The notes under the pieces were generated by a model. That model saw only the letters and a program-made list of their open reading frames with translations. It had not been told where the DNA came from and did no database searches. From assembly GCF_008124615.1 (NCBI RefSeq), contig NZ_VNIB01000002.1:62001-126000 (forward strand): a DNA stretch of 64,000 nt, given 5' to 3'. Positions within the stretch are counted from its first letter, which is position 1. Each line of letters opens with the position of its first letter. The position numbers were made by a program, and so were the translations under genes. The stretch comes from Geothermobacter ehrlichii (GTDB taxonomy: Bacteria; Desulfobacterota; Desulfuromonadia; Desulfuromonadales; Geothermobacteraceae). This document shows, one piece after another, positions 39,795 to 49,194 of the stretch.

Positions 39795-39820
39795 ACCGGG
39801 AGGCCGATCGACCTCCCGGT
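39795..39820 (-). repeat. Intercistronic hairpin between STAS and RsbW-like genes
   Basis: Perfect 9-bp arms ACCGGGAGG and CCTCCCGGT around CCGATCGA, located 12 bases after the STAS stop and with no T-tract. It could slow decay of the upstream message, favouring antagonist over kinase, or mask the kinase ribosome site. Confidence 0.5.
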
Positions 39821-39832
39821 GATCATCCAGAT

Positions 39833-40171
39833 TTATTCGAAGCTGGCCAGCGCTTCGTCGGCGTTGGGGTAGATTTCGAAGACGCGGTGCAGGCGTGTCA
39901 GTTCGAACATCGATTTGACCTGCGGCTGCAGGCCGCAGAGCTTCAGGCTGCCGTTGCGGGCGCTGGCGTTCTTGAAGCCTGAGACGAGGGCGCCCAGTCC
40001 CGACGAATCGACGAACCGGACCTCTTCGAGGTTGACGACAAGGTTGTTCTTGCCCTCTTCGAACAGGTTGAGCATCTGGGTTTTCAGCTCGCCGCTGTTG
40101 TGGGCGTCGAGGCGCTCCTCCTTGACGTTGATGAGAACCGCGGCTTCTCTTTCATCGATCTGGACAATCAT
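39833..40171 (-). CDS. STAS-domain anti-sigma factor antagonist (RsbV/SpoIIAA-like)
   Basis: 112 residues, a single STAS domain. VRFVDSSGLGALV contains the conserved phosphorylatable serine (Ser56 or Ser57). The length and the Asp-Ser-Ser-Gly motif are standard for RsbV. In the expected cycle the downstream kinase phosphorylates it, and the upstream PP2C domain removes the phosphate. A good AAAGGAG site precedes its ATG. Confidence 0.94.
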   Translation of the reverse strand: MIVQIDEREAAVLINVKEERLDAHNSGELKTQMLNLFEEGKNNLVVNLEEVRFVDSSGLGALVSGFKNASARNGSLKLCGLQPQVKSMFELTRLHRVFEIYPNADEALASFE

Positions 40172-40255
40172 CGTATAGTCTCCTTTGCTGACGGGTCTGG
40201 TATGAATCGGACAGCCGGTGAGGCTGTTTCAGGATACCATTTCTGTCTTTTCTTT

Positions 40256-43200
40256 TCAGCTTTCCGTTCCTGCCGCGCTGTCGTCGACTGGCTCGATTTT
40301 CATGACCACCAGGGAAATGTCGTCCCGGAAGCTGTGACTGCCGGTGAATAGCCTGACCTGCTGCAGCAGGTATTCGATGATCTCCTGCGGCGATCTGTCG
40401 GCGCAGGAGGTGAAGAGTTCGGCCAGGCGCTGGTCACCGAAAAAGTCGCCGCGACTGTTCTCCGCCTCGATAATGCCGTCGGTGAACAGGAGCAGCAGGT
40501 CCCCCGGCTCCAGCCTGGCGGTGCGGGTTTCGAAACTGACCGATTTCTTGACGCCGAGAATCAGGCCGTCGGCATCGAGCCGTTCGATTTCGCCGGTCGA
40601 CGGTCGGAAGAGGATGGGCGGGTTGTGTCCGGCGCTGGAATAGAGCAGCCTGTTCTGATGCGGCAGGTAGCGCATGTAGATCAGGGTGATGAAGAGTTCG
40701 GCCTTGGTCAGGTCGTCGTAGAAGAATTCGTTGAGGGACTGCAGAACACTCTCGATCGATTCGATCCTGCCGGCGTGGGCCCGGATGAAGGTTCGGGTTT
40801 CGGCCATGATCAGGGCGGAGCCGACATTGTGGCCGGAGACGTCGGCGATGACCAGGTCGAGGGTCTCGTCATCCCGCTGCAGGTAGTCGTAGTAGTCGCC
40901 GCCGACTTCTTTTGCCGGCACGCAAATCCCGGCGAGACTGACTCCGGGTATCTGGGGAGTGGTCTGGGGCAGCAGGCTGAGCTGGATGGTCTTGGCGATC
41001 TCCATCTCCTTCTGCTGCTCGCGCGCCGCTATCAGGTCGCGGGTCTGCTGGTTGTTGCGCCAGGCGACGCCGACCTGACCGGCCAGGCTGGTGAAGAGCT
41101 CGATGAATTCGTCGGTGAAAATCCCCTTGGCCGTGCGCGAGAAGGCGGAGAGTACGCCGATCGGTTCTCCTTCCATGGTGATGGGCGCGTGGGCGAAGGA
41201 GAGGATACCTTCACGGCGGGCGATCTGCACCGTCTGTGGCCGGTTGACCAGTTCGTCGGTGTCGTTGACCACTACCGGCGTGTTGGTGAGAAAAGCCTCG
41301 CCGATGCTTGTTTCCATGGTCAGCTCCCGCGCCGACTGGCCGAGATGTTCCGAACTCATCCCCTTCTGGCTGCAGACCTTGAGCGTCATGGTTTCGTCGT
41401 CGAGCAGCCGGATGACCACCAGGTCGAACTTGAACTGCTGCACCAGCAGCTCGAGAATGTTGTCAAAGATCGTCTGCAGCGGCGCGCCGCTTGCGACCAC
41501 CCTTGCCGCCTCGTAAAGGACCGAAAGCTGCTCGCGGCTTGAAGTGCGGCTGAGGGTGACCGAGCCGAAAATGTCGAAGACGTCCTCCATCTTGCTGCCG
41601 CGCGTTGCCAGGTAGTTTTCGACGATGATGTGGGCAGCCGCGGCACCGACTGAGCCCGCCAGGGTGCGTTCGGTGAACCGCTTCAGATTGGGCAGCTCGT
41701 ATTCGGAAAGGCGGCCGCGCTGGTCGATTTCGCGGTCGCCGATATATTCGGCAATAGCCGTATGGGCCTGTTTTTCGCCAATGAACTTGGTCATCAGATC
41801 GACGAACTCCATGATCGTCGGCGCTTTGCTGATGCGCTGCCGTTCGATGGGAAGCGTGCGCCCGCCGAAGACGCCGATGAATTTGTCCGCCTGTTCCTCT
41901 TCGTTTTTCGAAGGGCTGGTCAAAAGGGAGAGGGTGAGGAAAGCGCCGATGTTGAAGAAGAGGGCCCAGAAGAGGGAATGGGACCACATGTCGAAGCCGC
42001 TCAGGCCGAAGAGCTCGAGGGGGCGCAGGATTGACACACCGAACGGCCCTTCGTCGAGTATGCTGCTGTCCAGCCAGCCCGAACGCGCGAATGAGGGGAT
42101 GATCAGGGTGTAGAACCAGACGATGAACCCGAGAATCAGTCCCGTGGCCGCTCCCTTGCGGTTGGCCCGTCGCCAGTAGAGACCGCCGACCAGGCTGGGG
42201 GCGAACTGGGTTGCGGCGATGAAGGAGATGAGGCCGATGTTGACCAGTGCGTATGAGTCGCCGATGACCCGGTAGAAGAGATAACCGAGAAAGACCACCA
42301 ACAGAATGGCCAGGCGTTTGAGGTTGAGCAGCACCACCCAGTAATTGTCGACGACGATGCGGAACTTGAGAATCAGGGGGATGATCAGCTGATTCAGGAT
42401 CATGGTCGCCAAGGCGACCGACGAGATCATGACCATGCCGGCCGCGGCCGACAGGCCGCCGACAAAGGCGAGCAGTCCCAGCCAGTAATGCCCGGTCTCG
42501 ATGGGCAGGTGCAGGACGAAGTAGTCGGCGTTGCCGGTATCGCCGCCGTTGAGGAGCAGGCCGCCAAGGGCGATGGGAATGACGAAAATGTTGATGGCGA
42601 AGATATAGGCCGGAAAGCGCCACATGGCGTGGCGGATGTGGTTTTCATCCGAGTTTTCGATGACCATGATATGGAACTGGCGTGGCAGGAACATGAAGGC
42701 CATCATCGAAATGAAGGTCAGACTGAACCAGGAGATGTAAGGGATCTGTTCGGTGTCGATGACCACCAGGTTGACGCGCTCGGGAAATTCCCTGAGAAAA
42801 CGGTCGAAAATATCGGTAAAACCGTCGAAAAGTCCGTAGGTAACGAAAACGCCGACCGCCATGAAGGCCACAAGCTTGATGATCGATTCCAGGGCGATGG
42901 CGGCGACCATGCCCTCATGCTGTTCGGACGCGTCGAGATGGCGTGCCCCGAAGAGCACGCCGAAAAGACCGAGCAGCAGGGCGGTGATGAAGGCGGTGTC
43001 GACGTAGCCGGGAAGCCGCGGCAGGAAATGCCCCACCCCTTCACTGACCACGGCCGGCGGCAGGGTCAGGATGTCGAATGTATGGGAGACCGCCTTGAGC
43101 TGCAGGGCGATGTAGGGCATGATGCCCACCACCGAAAAGATGGTGACCAGGGCGCCGAGGTAGGCCGATTTTCCGTAGCGGCTGGAAATGAAGTCGGCGA

Positions 43201-43504
43201 TGGTAGTGATGTTCTGTTCCTTGCTGACGCGGACGATGCGGCGCAGCAGAAACCACCAGGTGAAGGCGATGAGGGTCGGCCCCAGATAGATGGTCAGAAA
43301 ATCGAGGCCGATGGTCGCCGCCCGGCCGACGCTGCCGTAGAAGGTCCAGGAGGTGCAGTAGACGCCGAGCGACAGGGAGTAGATGGCCGGGTTGGAAATG
43401 ATGCTCCGACCCGCTTCCCGTCTCTTGTCGGCATAATAGGCGACAAGGAAGAGCAGCCCGAGATAGAGCAGGGAGATGGTAGCGACAAGTTTGACTGAAA
43501 TCAT
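40256..43504 (-). CDS. Symporter-like sensor fused to STAC, GAF and RsbU-type PP2C phosphatase
   Basis: 1082 residues. About 1-530 is a sodium/solute symporter (SSS, SLC5-like) domain with some 13 helices (SNPAIYSLSLGVYCTSWTFYG, DFISSRYGKSAYLG). About 570-650 resembles the STAC linker seen in CbrA-like kinases (LKRFTERTLAGSVGAAAAHII). About 680-825 is GAF. About 838-1072 is a SpoIIE/RsbU PP2C domain with EIAKTIQLSLLP, KEVGGDYYDY, IADVSGHNVGSAL, FTDGIIEA and FRDDISLVV, so the metal-binding Asp residues are present. It should dephosphorylate the STAS protein encoded next. It overlaps the small upstream membrane gene by 4 bases. Confidence 0.9.
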   Translation of the reverse strand: MISVKLVATISLLYLGLLFLVAYYADKRREAGRSIISNPAIYSLSLGVYCTSWTFYGSVGRAATIGLDFLTIYLGPTLIAFTWWFLLRRIVRVSKEQNITTIADFISSRYGKSAYLGALVTIFSVVGIMPYIALQLKAVSHTFDILTLPPAVVSEGVGHFLPRLPGYVDTAFITALLLGLFGVLFGARHLDASEQHEGMVAAIALESIIKLVAFMAVGVFVTYGLFDGFTDIFDRFLREFPERVNLVVIDTEQIPYISWFSLTFISMMAFMFLPRQFHIMVIENSDENHIRHAMWRFPAYIFAINIFVIPIALGGLLLNGGDTGNADYFVLHLPIETGHYWLGLLAFVGGLSAAAGMVMISSVALATMILNQLIIPLILKFRIVVDNYWVVLLNLKRLAILLVVFLGYLFYRVIGDSYALVNIGLISFIAATQFAPSLVGGLYWRRANRKGAATGLILGFIVWFYTLIIPSFARSGWLDSSILDEGPFGVSILRPLELFGLSGFDMWSHSLFWALFFNIGAFLTLSLLTSPSKNEEEQADKFIGVFGGRTLPIERQRISKAPTIMEFVDLMTKFIGEKQAHTAIAEYIGDREIDQRGRLSEYELPNLKRFTERTLAGSVGAAAAHIIVENYLATRGSKMEDVFDIFGSVTLSRTSSREQLSVLYEAARVVASGAPLQTIFDNILELLVQQFKFDLVVIRLLDDETMTLKVCSQKGMSSEHLGQSARELTMETSIGEAFLTNTPVVVNDTDELVNRPQTVQIARREGILSFAHAPITMEGEPIGVLSAFSRTAKGIFTDEFIELFTSLAGQVGVAWRNNQQTRDLIAAREQQKEMEIAKTIQLSLLPQTTPQIPGVSLAGICVPAKEVGGDYYDYLQRDDETLDLVIADVSGHNVGSALIMAETRTFIRAHAGRIESIESVLQSLNEFFYDDLTKAELFITLIYMRYLPHQNRLLYSSAGHNPPILFRPSTGEIERLDADGLILGVKKSVSFETRTARLEPGDLLLLFTDGIIEAENSRGDFFGDQRLAELFTSCADRSPQEIIEYLLQQVRLFTGSHSFRDDISLVVMKIEPVDDSAAGTES

Positions 43505-43746
43505 GGAAGTTTCAGGTCGTCTCCGTTGCCATGGCTGTCGTCATGGTCGAGCTGAAGGGAGAACAGGAAGATGACCAGGATTGACAGTGGCCATCCGAGC
43601 ATCAGGTAGAGGACCAGAACGGGAATGCCGAACAGGGTATCAGGCTTGTTGAAGATATGAATGAAGGGATAGTTGAGCATGATGATGCCCAGCAGAAAGC
43701 AGAGAATCCAGGCTTCGCGCAGCCGGTGTGGTTCGCTCTTCTTCAT
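43501..43746 (-). CDS. Small two-helix membrane protein upstream of the symporter-phosphatase
   Basis: 81 residues from the ATG at 43746, which follows GGAAAAGG; the longer frame to 43881 has no ribosome site. Two hydrophobic stretches (about 12-30 and 39-63: WILCFLLGIIMLNYPFI, FGIPVLVLYLMLGWPLSILVIFLF) are joined by a short NKPD turn. A basic head and a His/Asp-rich tail (DHDDSHGNGDD) flank them. The layout resembles small subunits found beside SSS transporters, but I cannot name a family. The ATGA overlap with the next gene implies it partners the symporter-like sensor. Confidence 0.75.
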   Translation of the reverse strand: MKKSEPHRLREAWILCFLLGIIMLNYPFIHIFNKPDTLFGIPVLVLYLMLGWPLSILVIFLFSLQLDHDDSHGNGDDLKLP

Positions 43747-43874
43747 GGCCTTTTCCGGTCCCCCGTTTTTGCCCCGCCGCACCTGGGGTTTTGCGCGGCA
43801 ATGCCGGCTCTGCGCTTGACGCCTGCGCCGGGGCCTGTAACAATGGCAAAATCCCGTGTGGGCCAGGGCGATAC

Positions 43875-43903
43875 TTGTCAACTTAACCCGTTGAATTTAC
43901 AAT
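43875..43903 (+). promoter_or_regulatory. Promoter candidate for the TPR-lipoprotein operon
   Basis: TTGTCA at 43875-43880, 17-base spacer, TACAAT at 43898-43903, in an AT-rich divergent intergenic region. A leader of about 140 bases separates it from the 44049 start. Confidence 0.6.
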
Positions 43904-44048
43904 TACATTAACACAGTTGCCGGAGCTGTAAAGAGATCGGTTTCCGGTTGTTTCCCGCAACGGGGCGAAAGAGAACTCCCGGCTCCCCGTTTTTTTCTGG
44001 CCTGAATCCCGCCATCCTCCGCCGGGGGACGGCGCTGTCTGAGGATCG

Positions 44049-45779
44049 ATGCAGCCTTTGACGAAATTCATCCCGCTTGTTCTGGTCTTTTTCACGGTTC
44101 TTCTCTTCTGGGGCTGTTCGCCCGCAGGCCGAAACGTGGCAGGTACCCCGGCAAACCCGGCCGGCCGGGGGCTTCGCCTGCCCGATCCTGAATCGCTCGC
44201 ATTCTATCACTACACCCGGGCACGGCTGCTGGCGAACGATGGCCAGCTTCAGGAAGCGGAAGCCGCTCTGTTGTCGGCGCTCGACTTCGATCCACGTTCG
44301 AGTCAACTGAGGCTTTATCTTGGGCAGTTGCGGTTGCAGATGGACGATCCCAAAGGCGCGGCGCGGGCGGTCGAGGAAGCCCTGATCGAAGCGCCCGACT
44401 TTCTCGATGGCCACCTTTTCCTTGGCGGTCTCTACTTCAATCTGCGCGATTATCGTCTGGCCGCGGCCCATTTTGCCGAGGCGGCCCGAATCGCCCCGGA
44501 AAGGGAAGCCGTCTGGTTGCATCTGGGGCTTTCCTATTTCAGGCTCGGCGAGCACGACAAGGCGGTCGAGGTTTTCAAAAACTTTCTGGACAAAAAGCCC
44601 GATTCGGCCGCCGGGCTGGTTCAGCTGGCACGCAGCTACCGAGCGGCGGAACGTTTTGACGAGGCCGAAACGGCCTACCAGCATCTGATCGATCTGCAGC
44701 CTGACCATCCCGTGGGTTATCTCGAGCTGGGAGAGATGCTGATCGAGCAGGGAAATTTCGCGGCGGCGGAAAGGGTTTTCCGGCTGGGCGTAGACCGGGT
44801 CGGGCAGCCGAACCTGCTGCGGCATCGCCTGGTCGGTATCCTGGTTCGCCAGCAGCGTCCGGACGAGGCCCTTGACCTGCTCGACGTACTGCTGCGCGAC
44901 AATCCGGATGATCTTGAGGCCAAGCGCAAAACCGGCCTGCTGCTGCTGGAAAAAGGGGACTGGAGTAGGGCCGCCCGGGCGTTCAGGCAGGTGCTGGAAC
45001 GCCGGCCGGATCTCGACCGTGTTCGTTATTTTCTTGGCCTGGCCCAGGAACGTGGCGGACGCTGGCAGGAGGCGCTGGCGACTTTCGAACTTATCTCCGA
45101 CACGTCCGAGCTCCATCCTGACGCCGTCTTTCACCGGGCTTTCGTCCTGCAGCAGATGGAGCGGTTTGAACAGGCTGTTGCCCTTCTGCTGGAGCTGATC
45201 GATTCTGGACATGGACGATCGGACGTTTACGATTATCTTGCGGCGCTGTACGACCGACTGGGGCAGAAAGAGAAAGCCCTGCAGACTCTCGAAAAGGGGT
45301 ACGGTCTCTATCCCGATGCCATCGATCTTCTGTATCGGCAGGGAGTGGTCCTTGAGCGAAACGGTGAACACGAAGCGGCGGTCGACATCATGCGCCAGGT
45401 TCTGGTCCGTGATCCGGATCATCCCGAGGCTCTCAACCATGTCGCCTACAGTTACGCCGAGGCCGACAAAAATCTCGACGTCGCCCTCGAAATGGTGCAA
45501 AAAGCGCTGAAACGGAAGCAGGCGCCCCATATCTACGACACCCTGGGCTGGGTCTATTACCGGCTAGGGAGGCTGACCGAGGCCCGGAGCGCCCTGGAAA
45601 AGGCCATTTCCGGTTTGCCGCAGGACGCCATTGTCTGGGACCATCTGGCGACGGTCTATGCCGAACTCGGCGAGAGCGCCATGGCCGCGGAGGCCTGGAA
45701 GAAGTCGCTGGAACTGAAACCCGACCAGCCCGGCATAGCCGACAAACTGAACCGGCTGGAGAAAGCAGGTCGTCGATGA
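44049..45779 (+). CDS. TPR-repeat lipoprotein
   Basis: 576 residues. The signal peptide ends in a lipobox-like FWGC (Cys at about 23). At least 13 tetratricopeptide repeats fill residues 50-565 (for example YHYTRARLLANDGQLQEAEAALLSA). The last ones end in NHVAYSYAEADKNLDVALEM and DTLGWVYYRLGRLTEARSAL, a pairing common in outer-membrane TPR proteins of delta-type bacteria. It is likely an outer-membrane scaffold facing the periplasm, with unknown partners. It overlaps the LolB-like gene by 4 bases, so the products probably act together. Confidence 0.85.
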   Translation: MQPLTKFIPLVLVFFTVLLFWGCSPAGRNVAGTPANPAGRGLRLPDPESLAFYHYTRARLLANDGQLQEAEAALLSALDFDPRSSQLRLYLGQLRLQMDDPKGAARAVEEALIEAPDFLDGHLFLGGLYFNLRDYRLAAAHFAEAARIAPEREAVWLHLGLSYFRLGEHDKAVEVFKNFLDKKPDSAAGLVQLARSYRAAERFDEAETAYQHLIDLQPDHPVGYLELGEMLIEQGNFAAAERVFRLGVDRVGQPNLLRHRLVGILVRQQRPDEALDLLDVLLRDNPDDLEAKRKTGLLLLEKGDWSRAARAFRQVLERRPDLDRVRYFLGLAQERGGRWQEALATFELISDTSELHPDAVFHRAFVLQQMERFEQAVALLLELIDSGHGRSDVYDYLAALYDRLGQKEKALQTLEKGYGLYPDAIDLLYRQGVVLERNGEHEAAVDIMRQVLVRDPDHPEALNHVAYSYAEADKNLDVALEMVQKALKRKQAPHIYDTLGWVYYRLGRLTEARSALEKAISGLPQDAIVWDHLATVYAELGESAMAAEAWKKSLELKPDQPGIADKLNRLEKAGRR

Positions 45780-46543
45780 ACCGCGTGCTTCTGCATTTGC
45801 TCATGCTGCTCTCGCTGGCCGCCTGCGCACCGCTGGCCGGCAGGGAGGCTGCTCCGGTTGCCGTCGATCCCGCTCCGCTTCTCGCCAGTGTGCGTCGGGC
45901 CGCCGACCTGGCTGACAGTCTGCGCGGCCTGGCTCAGGTCAGCAGTGACAGTCCGGGAGGACATTTCAGCGCCAGCCAGGCCATCCTTGCCGCCAGGCCG
46001 GACCGGCTTCGGACCGAGGCTTTGAGCATGTTCGGTTCGCCTCTGATGATTTTGGCGACCGACGGCGCCACCCTGCACGCCTGGCTGCCGGGACAGAACC
46101 GTTTCTATGCCGGGCCGGCGACAGCGGACAATCTCCGCCGCTTTCTGCATCTGCCTCTTTCCCTGCCCGATCTGGTGCGCCTGCTGCACTATGACATTCC
46201 GCTGATGGGGGGCGAGGCTGCAGGTAGCAGGGTCGGGGATGCCTGGCAACTGGTGGTGACCGAGGGGGAGCGGCGGGCGGTTGTCCGTTTCGACGCGAAG
46301 TTGCGGCCGGTTTCTTTCCGGCTGTTAACAGGCGAAAAGGAGCTGTTCAGCGTCAGTTACGGGCATTTTGCCGCCAGTGACGGCTTTCCGCGCCGCATTC
46401 GTTTCGAACAGAGGTCCGAGAACAGAAGACTGCAGATCGATTTCAAAAGCCTGGAACTCGGTCCCGGGCTCGATGACAGCCTTTTTCGCCTGAAGCCGCC
46501 GGCAGGTGCGGTTTTCTATCCGCTGCAAGGAGCCGATTCATGA
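45776..46543 (+). CDS. LolB/DUF4292-like outer-membrane lipoprotein
   Basis: 255 residues. The lipobox LAAC gives a mature start at about Cys17. The pattern of a small N-terminal helix region, RPDRLRTEALSMFGSPLMILATDG, then FRLLTGEKELFSVSYG and a terminal beta segment DSLFRLKPPAG, resembles the LolA/LolB fold group (DUF4292). By analogy it may carry lipoproteins or lipids to the outer membrane, but a dedicated LolB role is unproven. It overlaps both neighbours by 4 bases. Confidence 0.75.
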   Translation: MNRVLLHLLMLLSLAACAPLAGREAAPVAVDPAPLLASVRRAADLADSLRGLAQVSSDSPGGHFSASQAILAARPDRLRTEALSMFGSPLMILATDGATLHAWLPGQNRFYAGPATADNLRRFLHLPLSLPDLVRLLHYDIPLMGGEAAGSRVGDAWQLVVTEGERRAVVRFDAKLRPVSFRLLTGEKELFSVSYGHFAASDGFPRRIRFEQRSENRRLQIDFKSLELGPGLDDSLFRLKPPAGAVFYPLQGADS

Positions 46544-48168
46544 ACAGAACGACAGTTCTGGCCGCTCTGTTTCTTCTGGCCGTTCTGGGGCTTGGAGGGT
46601 GCAAGGAAAGGACGGCCGAGGTCGCCATGCCGGAAAAGGATGCCCCCCCGGCCTACGGCGATACCTTCATCGAGGCGTCGATTGCCGAACCGAGCAATCT
46701 GCTGCCCATCCTGGCCACCGATGCCTCGTCGGCCGACATCAACGGCCTGGTCTACAACGGGCTGGTGCGCTACAACAAGGATCTCATCCTCGAGGGGGAG
46801 CTTGCCGAATCCTGGGAGATTTCCCCGGACAACCTGACCATTACCTTTCACCTGCGCAAGGGAGTCAAGTGGCACGACGGTACCCCCTTCACCTCGGCCG
46901 ACGTGCTGTTCACCTACCGGCTTTACGTCGACCCCAATACCCCGACCGCCTACGCCGAGGCCTACCGGCAGGTGGAGAAGGCCGAGGCGCCCGATCCCTA
47001 CACCTTTCGCGTGACCTATCCCAAACCCTACGCCCCGGCACTCGGCAGCTGGGGAATGAACATCCTGCCCAAGCACCTGCTCGAAGGCAAGGATATCACC
47101 AAAAGTCCGCTGTCTCGTCATCCCGTCGGTACCGGGCCCTATCGGTTTGTCGAGTGGAAGCCGGGTGAAAAGGTCGTTCTCGAGGCCAACGAGAATTATT
47201 TCGAGGGGCGTCCCTACATCAAGCGGGTGGTTTACCGTATCGTTCCCGACCAGTCGACCCAGTTCATGGAATTGCGCTCCGGCGGGCTCGACTTCATGGA
47301 GCTGACGCCGATCCAGTATCGGACACAGACCGACACGACGGCCTTCAAGCGGTTGTTCGCCAAGTACCGCTATCTGGCATTCAGCTACACCTATCTCGGC
47401 TACAATCTCGAGCGTCCCCTGCTCCAGGACCGGCGGGTCCGGCAGGCTCTGAGTTACGCCATCGACAAGCAGGAGATCATCGAGGGGGTGCTGTTGGGGC
47501 TGGGCCAGGTGGCCACCGGGCCCTACAAGCCGGATACCTGGGTTTACAATGCCAACGTAAAGCGGTACAGTCACGACCCGGACAGGGCGCGACGCCTGTT
47601 GGCCGAAGCCGGCTGGAAGGATACGGATGGTGACGGAATACTGGACCGCGATGGCGTTCCCTTCCGTTTCACCATTGTCACCAACCAGGGGAACGACTTG
47701 CGCGTCAAGTCGGCCGAGATCATCCAGCGCCGGCTCAAGGAGATCGGCATCGAGGTCAAAATCCGTGTGGTGGAATGGGCGACCTTTCTCAAGGAGTTCA
47801 TCCATCCCGGCAATTTCGACGCCTGCATTCTCGGTTGGCGTGGCGGGCCCGAGCCCGACCAGTACAATATCTGGCATTCGAGCAAGATTGGTCCCAGGCA
47901 GCTCAACTTCATTCACTATCGCAATTCCGAGGTGGATGAGCTGCTCGAAAGGGGGCGCCGGACCTTCGATCGGGCTGAGCGGAAGAAGATCTATGACCGG
48001 TTCCAGGAGATTCTGGCCGAGGACCAGCCTTATACCTTCCTCTACGTTGCCGAGGCGCTGCCGGCCGTCTCACGCCGTTTCCGTGGTATCGAACCGGCGC
48101 CGGCCGGCATTTTTCACAATTTCATCCGCTGGTACGTTCCGGCCGGTGAGCAGAAATACGCCCGCTAG
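46540..48168 (+). CDS. Oligopeptide/dipeptide-type ABC substrate-binding lipoprotein
   Basis: 542 residues, family 5 solute-binding protein (DppA/OppA-like). A lipobox LGGC is at about residues 18-21. [47 protein letters not shown] and [14 protein letters not shown] are family signatures. [12 protein letters not shown] is intact. The ligand may be a peptide but could be nickel or another small solute. Two permease genes follow, but with other genes between them and no ATPase genes in the window. Confidence 0.92.
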   Translation: MNRTTVLAALFLLAVLGLGGCKERTAEVAMPEKDAPPAYGDTFIEASIAEPSNLLPILATDASSADINGLVYNGLVRYNKDLILEGELAESWEISPDNLTITFHLRKGVKWHDGTPFTSADVLFTYRLYVDPNTPTAYAEAYRQVEKAEAPDPYTFRVTYPKPYAPALGSWGMNILPKHLLEGKDITKSPLSRHPVGTGPYRFVEWKPGEKVVLEANENYFEGRPYIKRVVYRIVPDQSTQFMELRSGGLDFMELTPIQYRTQTDTTAFKRLFAKYRYLAFSYTYLGYNLERPLLQDRRVRQALSYAIDKQEIIEGVLLGLGQVATGPYKPDTWVYNANVKRYSHDPDRARRLLAEAGWKDTDGDGILDRDGVPFRFTIVTNQGNDLRVKSAEIIQRRLKEIGIEVKIRVVEWATFLKEFIHPGNFDACILGWRGGPEPDQYNIWHSSKIGPRQLNFIHYRNSEVDELLERGRRTFDRAERKKIYDRFQEILAEDQPYTFLYVAEALPAVSRRFRGIEPAPAGIFHNFIRWYVPAGEQKYAR

Positions 48169-48203
48169 GAGCGGGACGAAATGGGGGCAGGGGAGGTGAC
48201 CAG

Positions 48204-49178
48204 GTGCTGAGATATCTCGGCAAACGGCTGTTGCTGATGATTCCGCTGCTGATCGGGATCACCCTGATCTCCTTCGTCGTCATTCATCTGGCGCCGGGAG
48301 AGCCGACCGACCTGCAGACGGAACTGAATCCCGAAGCCAGCGTCGAGCTGCGTGATCGCCTGCGCGCCCAGTACGGCCTCGACCGGCCGATACACGTCCA
48401 GTATGTCGACTGGCTCGGACGGATGGCGAAACTCGATTTCGGCCGCTCGTTCTCCGGCGACCACCGGCCGGTTCTAGACAAGATTCTGGAGCGGTTGCCG
48501 GTCACCATCCTGATCAACGTGCTGTCGATCACCCTGATTCTCGTCGTCGCCATCCCGGTGGGAATCCTGTCCGCACTGCGACGCAATTCGCTGTTCGACC
48601 GGGCAACGACGGTGCTGGTCTTCATCGGCTTTGCCATGCCGTCATTCTGGCTGGCGTTGCTGATGATGGACTATCTCGGCGTCCGGCTCGGCCTTTTTCC
48701 CATCGCTGGCCTGCGTTCGCTGGGGCATGAATACCTGAGCACGTTCGGCCAGGTGAAGGACTATGTCGCCCATCTGGTCATGCCGGTGTTCGTTTCCGCC
48801 TTCGGCGGTTTGGCCGGATTCAGCCGCTACATGCGTTCGAACATGTTGGAAGTCATCCGACAGGATTACATTCTGACCGCCCGCGCCAAGGGGCTGCCGG
48901 AAAGGGTGGTGATCTGGCGACACGCCCTGCGCAATGCCCTGCTGCCGCTGATCACCATTCTTGGCCTTTCGGTCCCTGGGCTGATTGGTGGCAGCGTCAT
49001 CTTCGAGACCATTTTTGCCATACCCGGCATGGGCAAGCTTTTCTACGACGGTGTCATGATGCGCGACTACCCCCTGATCATGGGCGTGCTTGTCCTCGGC
49101 GCCATGCTGACGCTGGTCGGCAATCTACTGGCCGACATCGGTTACGCCCTTGCTGATCCGCGCATCAGAAAGTCCTGA
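48204..49178 (+). CDS. ABC transporter permease, DppB/OppB family
   Basis: 324 residues with six helices. [29 protein letters not shown] at the N-terminus and the EAA-like loop [24 protein letters not shown] are typical of Dpp[18 protein letters not shown] is the standard periplasmic motif. GTG 48204 follows GGGGAGG. It pairs with the DppC-type permease 1.5 kb downstream. Confidence 0.93.
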   Translation: MLRYLGKRLLLMIPLLIGITLISFVVIHLAPGEPTDLQTELNPEASVELRDRLRAQYGLDRPIHVQYVDWLGRMAKLDFGRSFSGDHRPVLDKILERLPVTILINVLSITLILVVAIPVGILSALRRNSLFDRATTVLVFIGFAMPSFWLALLMMDYLGVRLGLFPIAGLRSLGHEYLSTFGQVKDYVAHLVMPVFVSAFGGLAGFSRYMRSNMLEVIRQDYILTARAKGLPERVVIWRHALRNALLPLITILGLSVPGLIGGSVIFETIFAIPGMGKLFYDGVMMRDYPLIMGVLVLGAMLTLVGNLLADIGYALADPRIRKS

Positions 49179-49194
49179 CCGCAGGACGTCAGTC

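Noticed and set aside
40625-41542. 305-codon plus-strand frame opposite the phosphatase gene
   Set aside because: It mirrors the minus-strand GAF and PP2C coding sequence, and its composition is that of a shadow frame.
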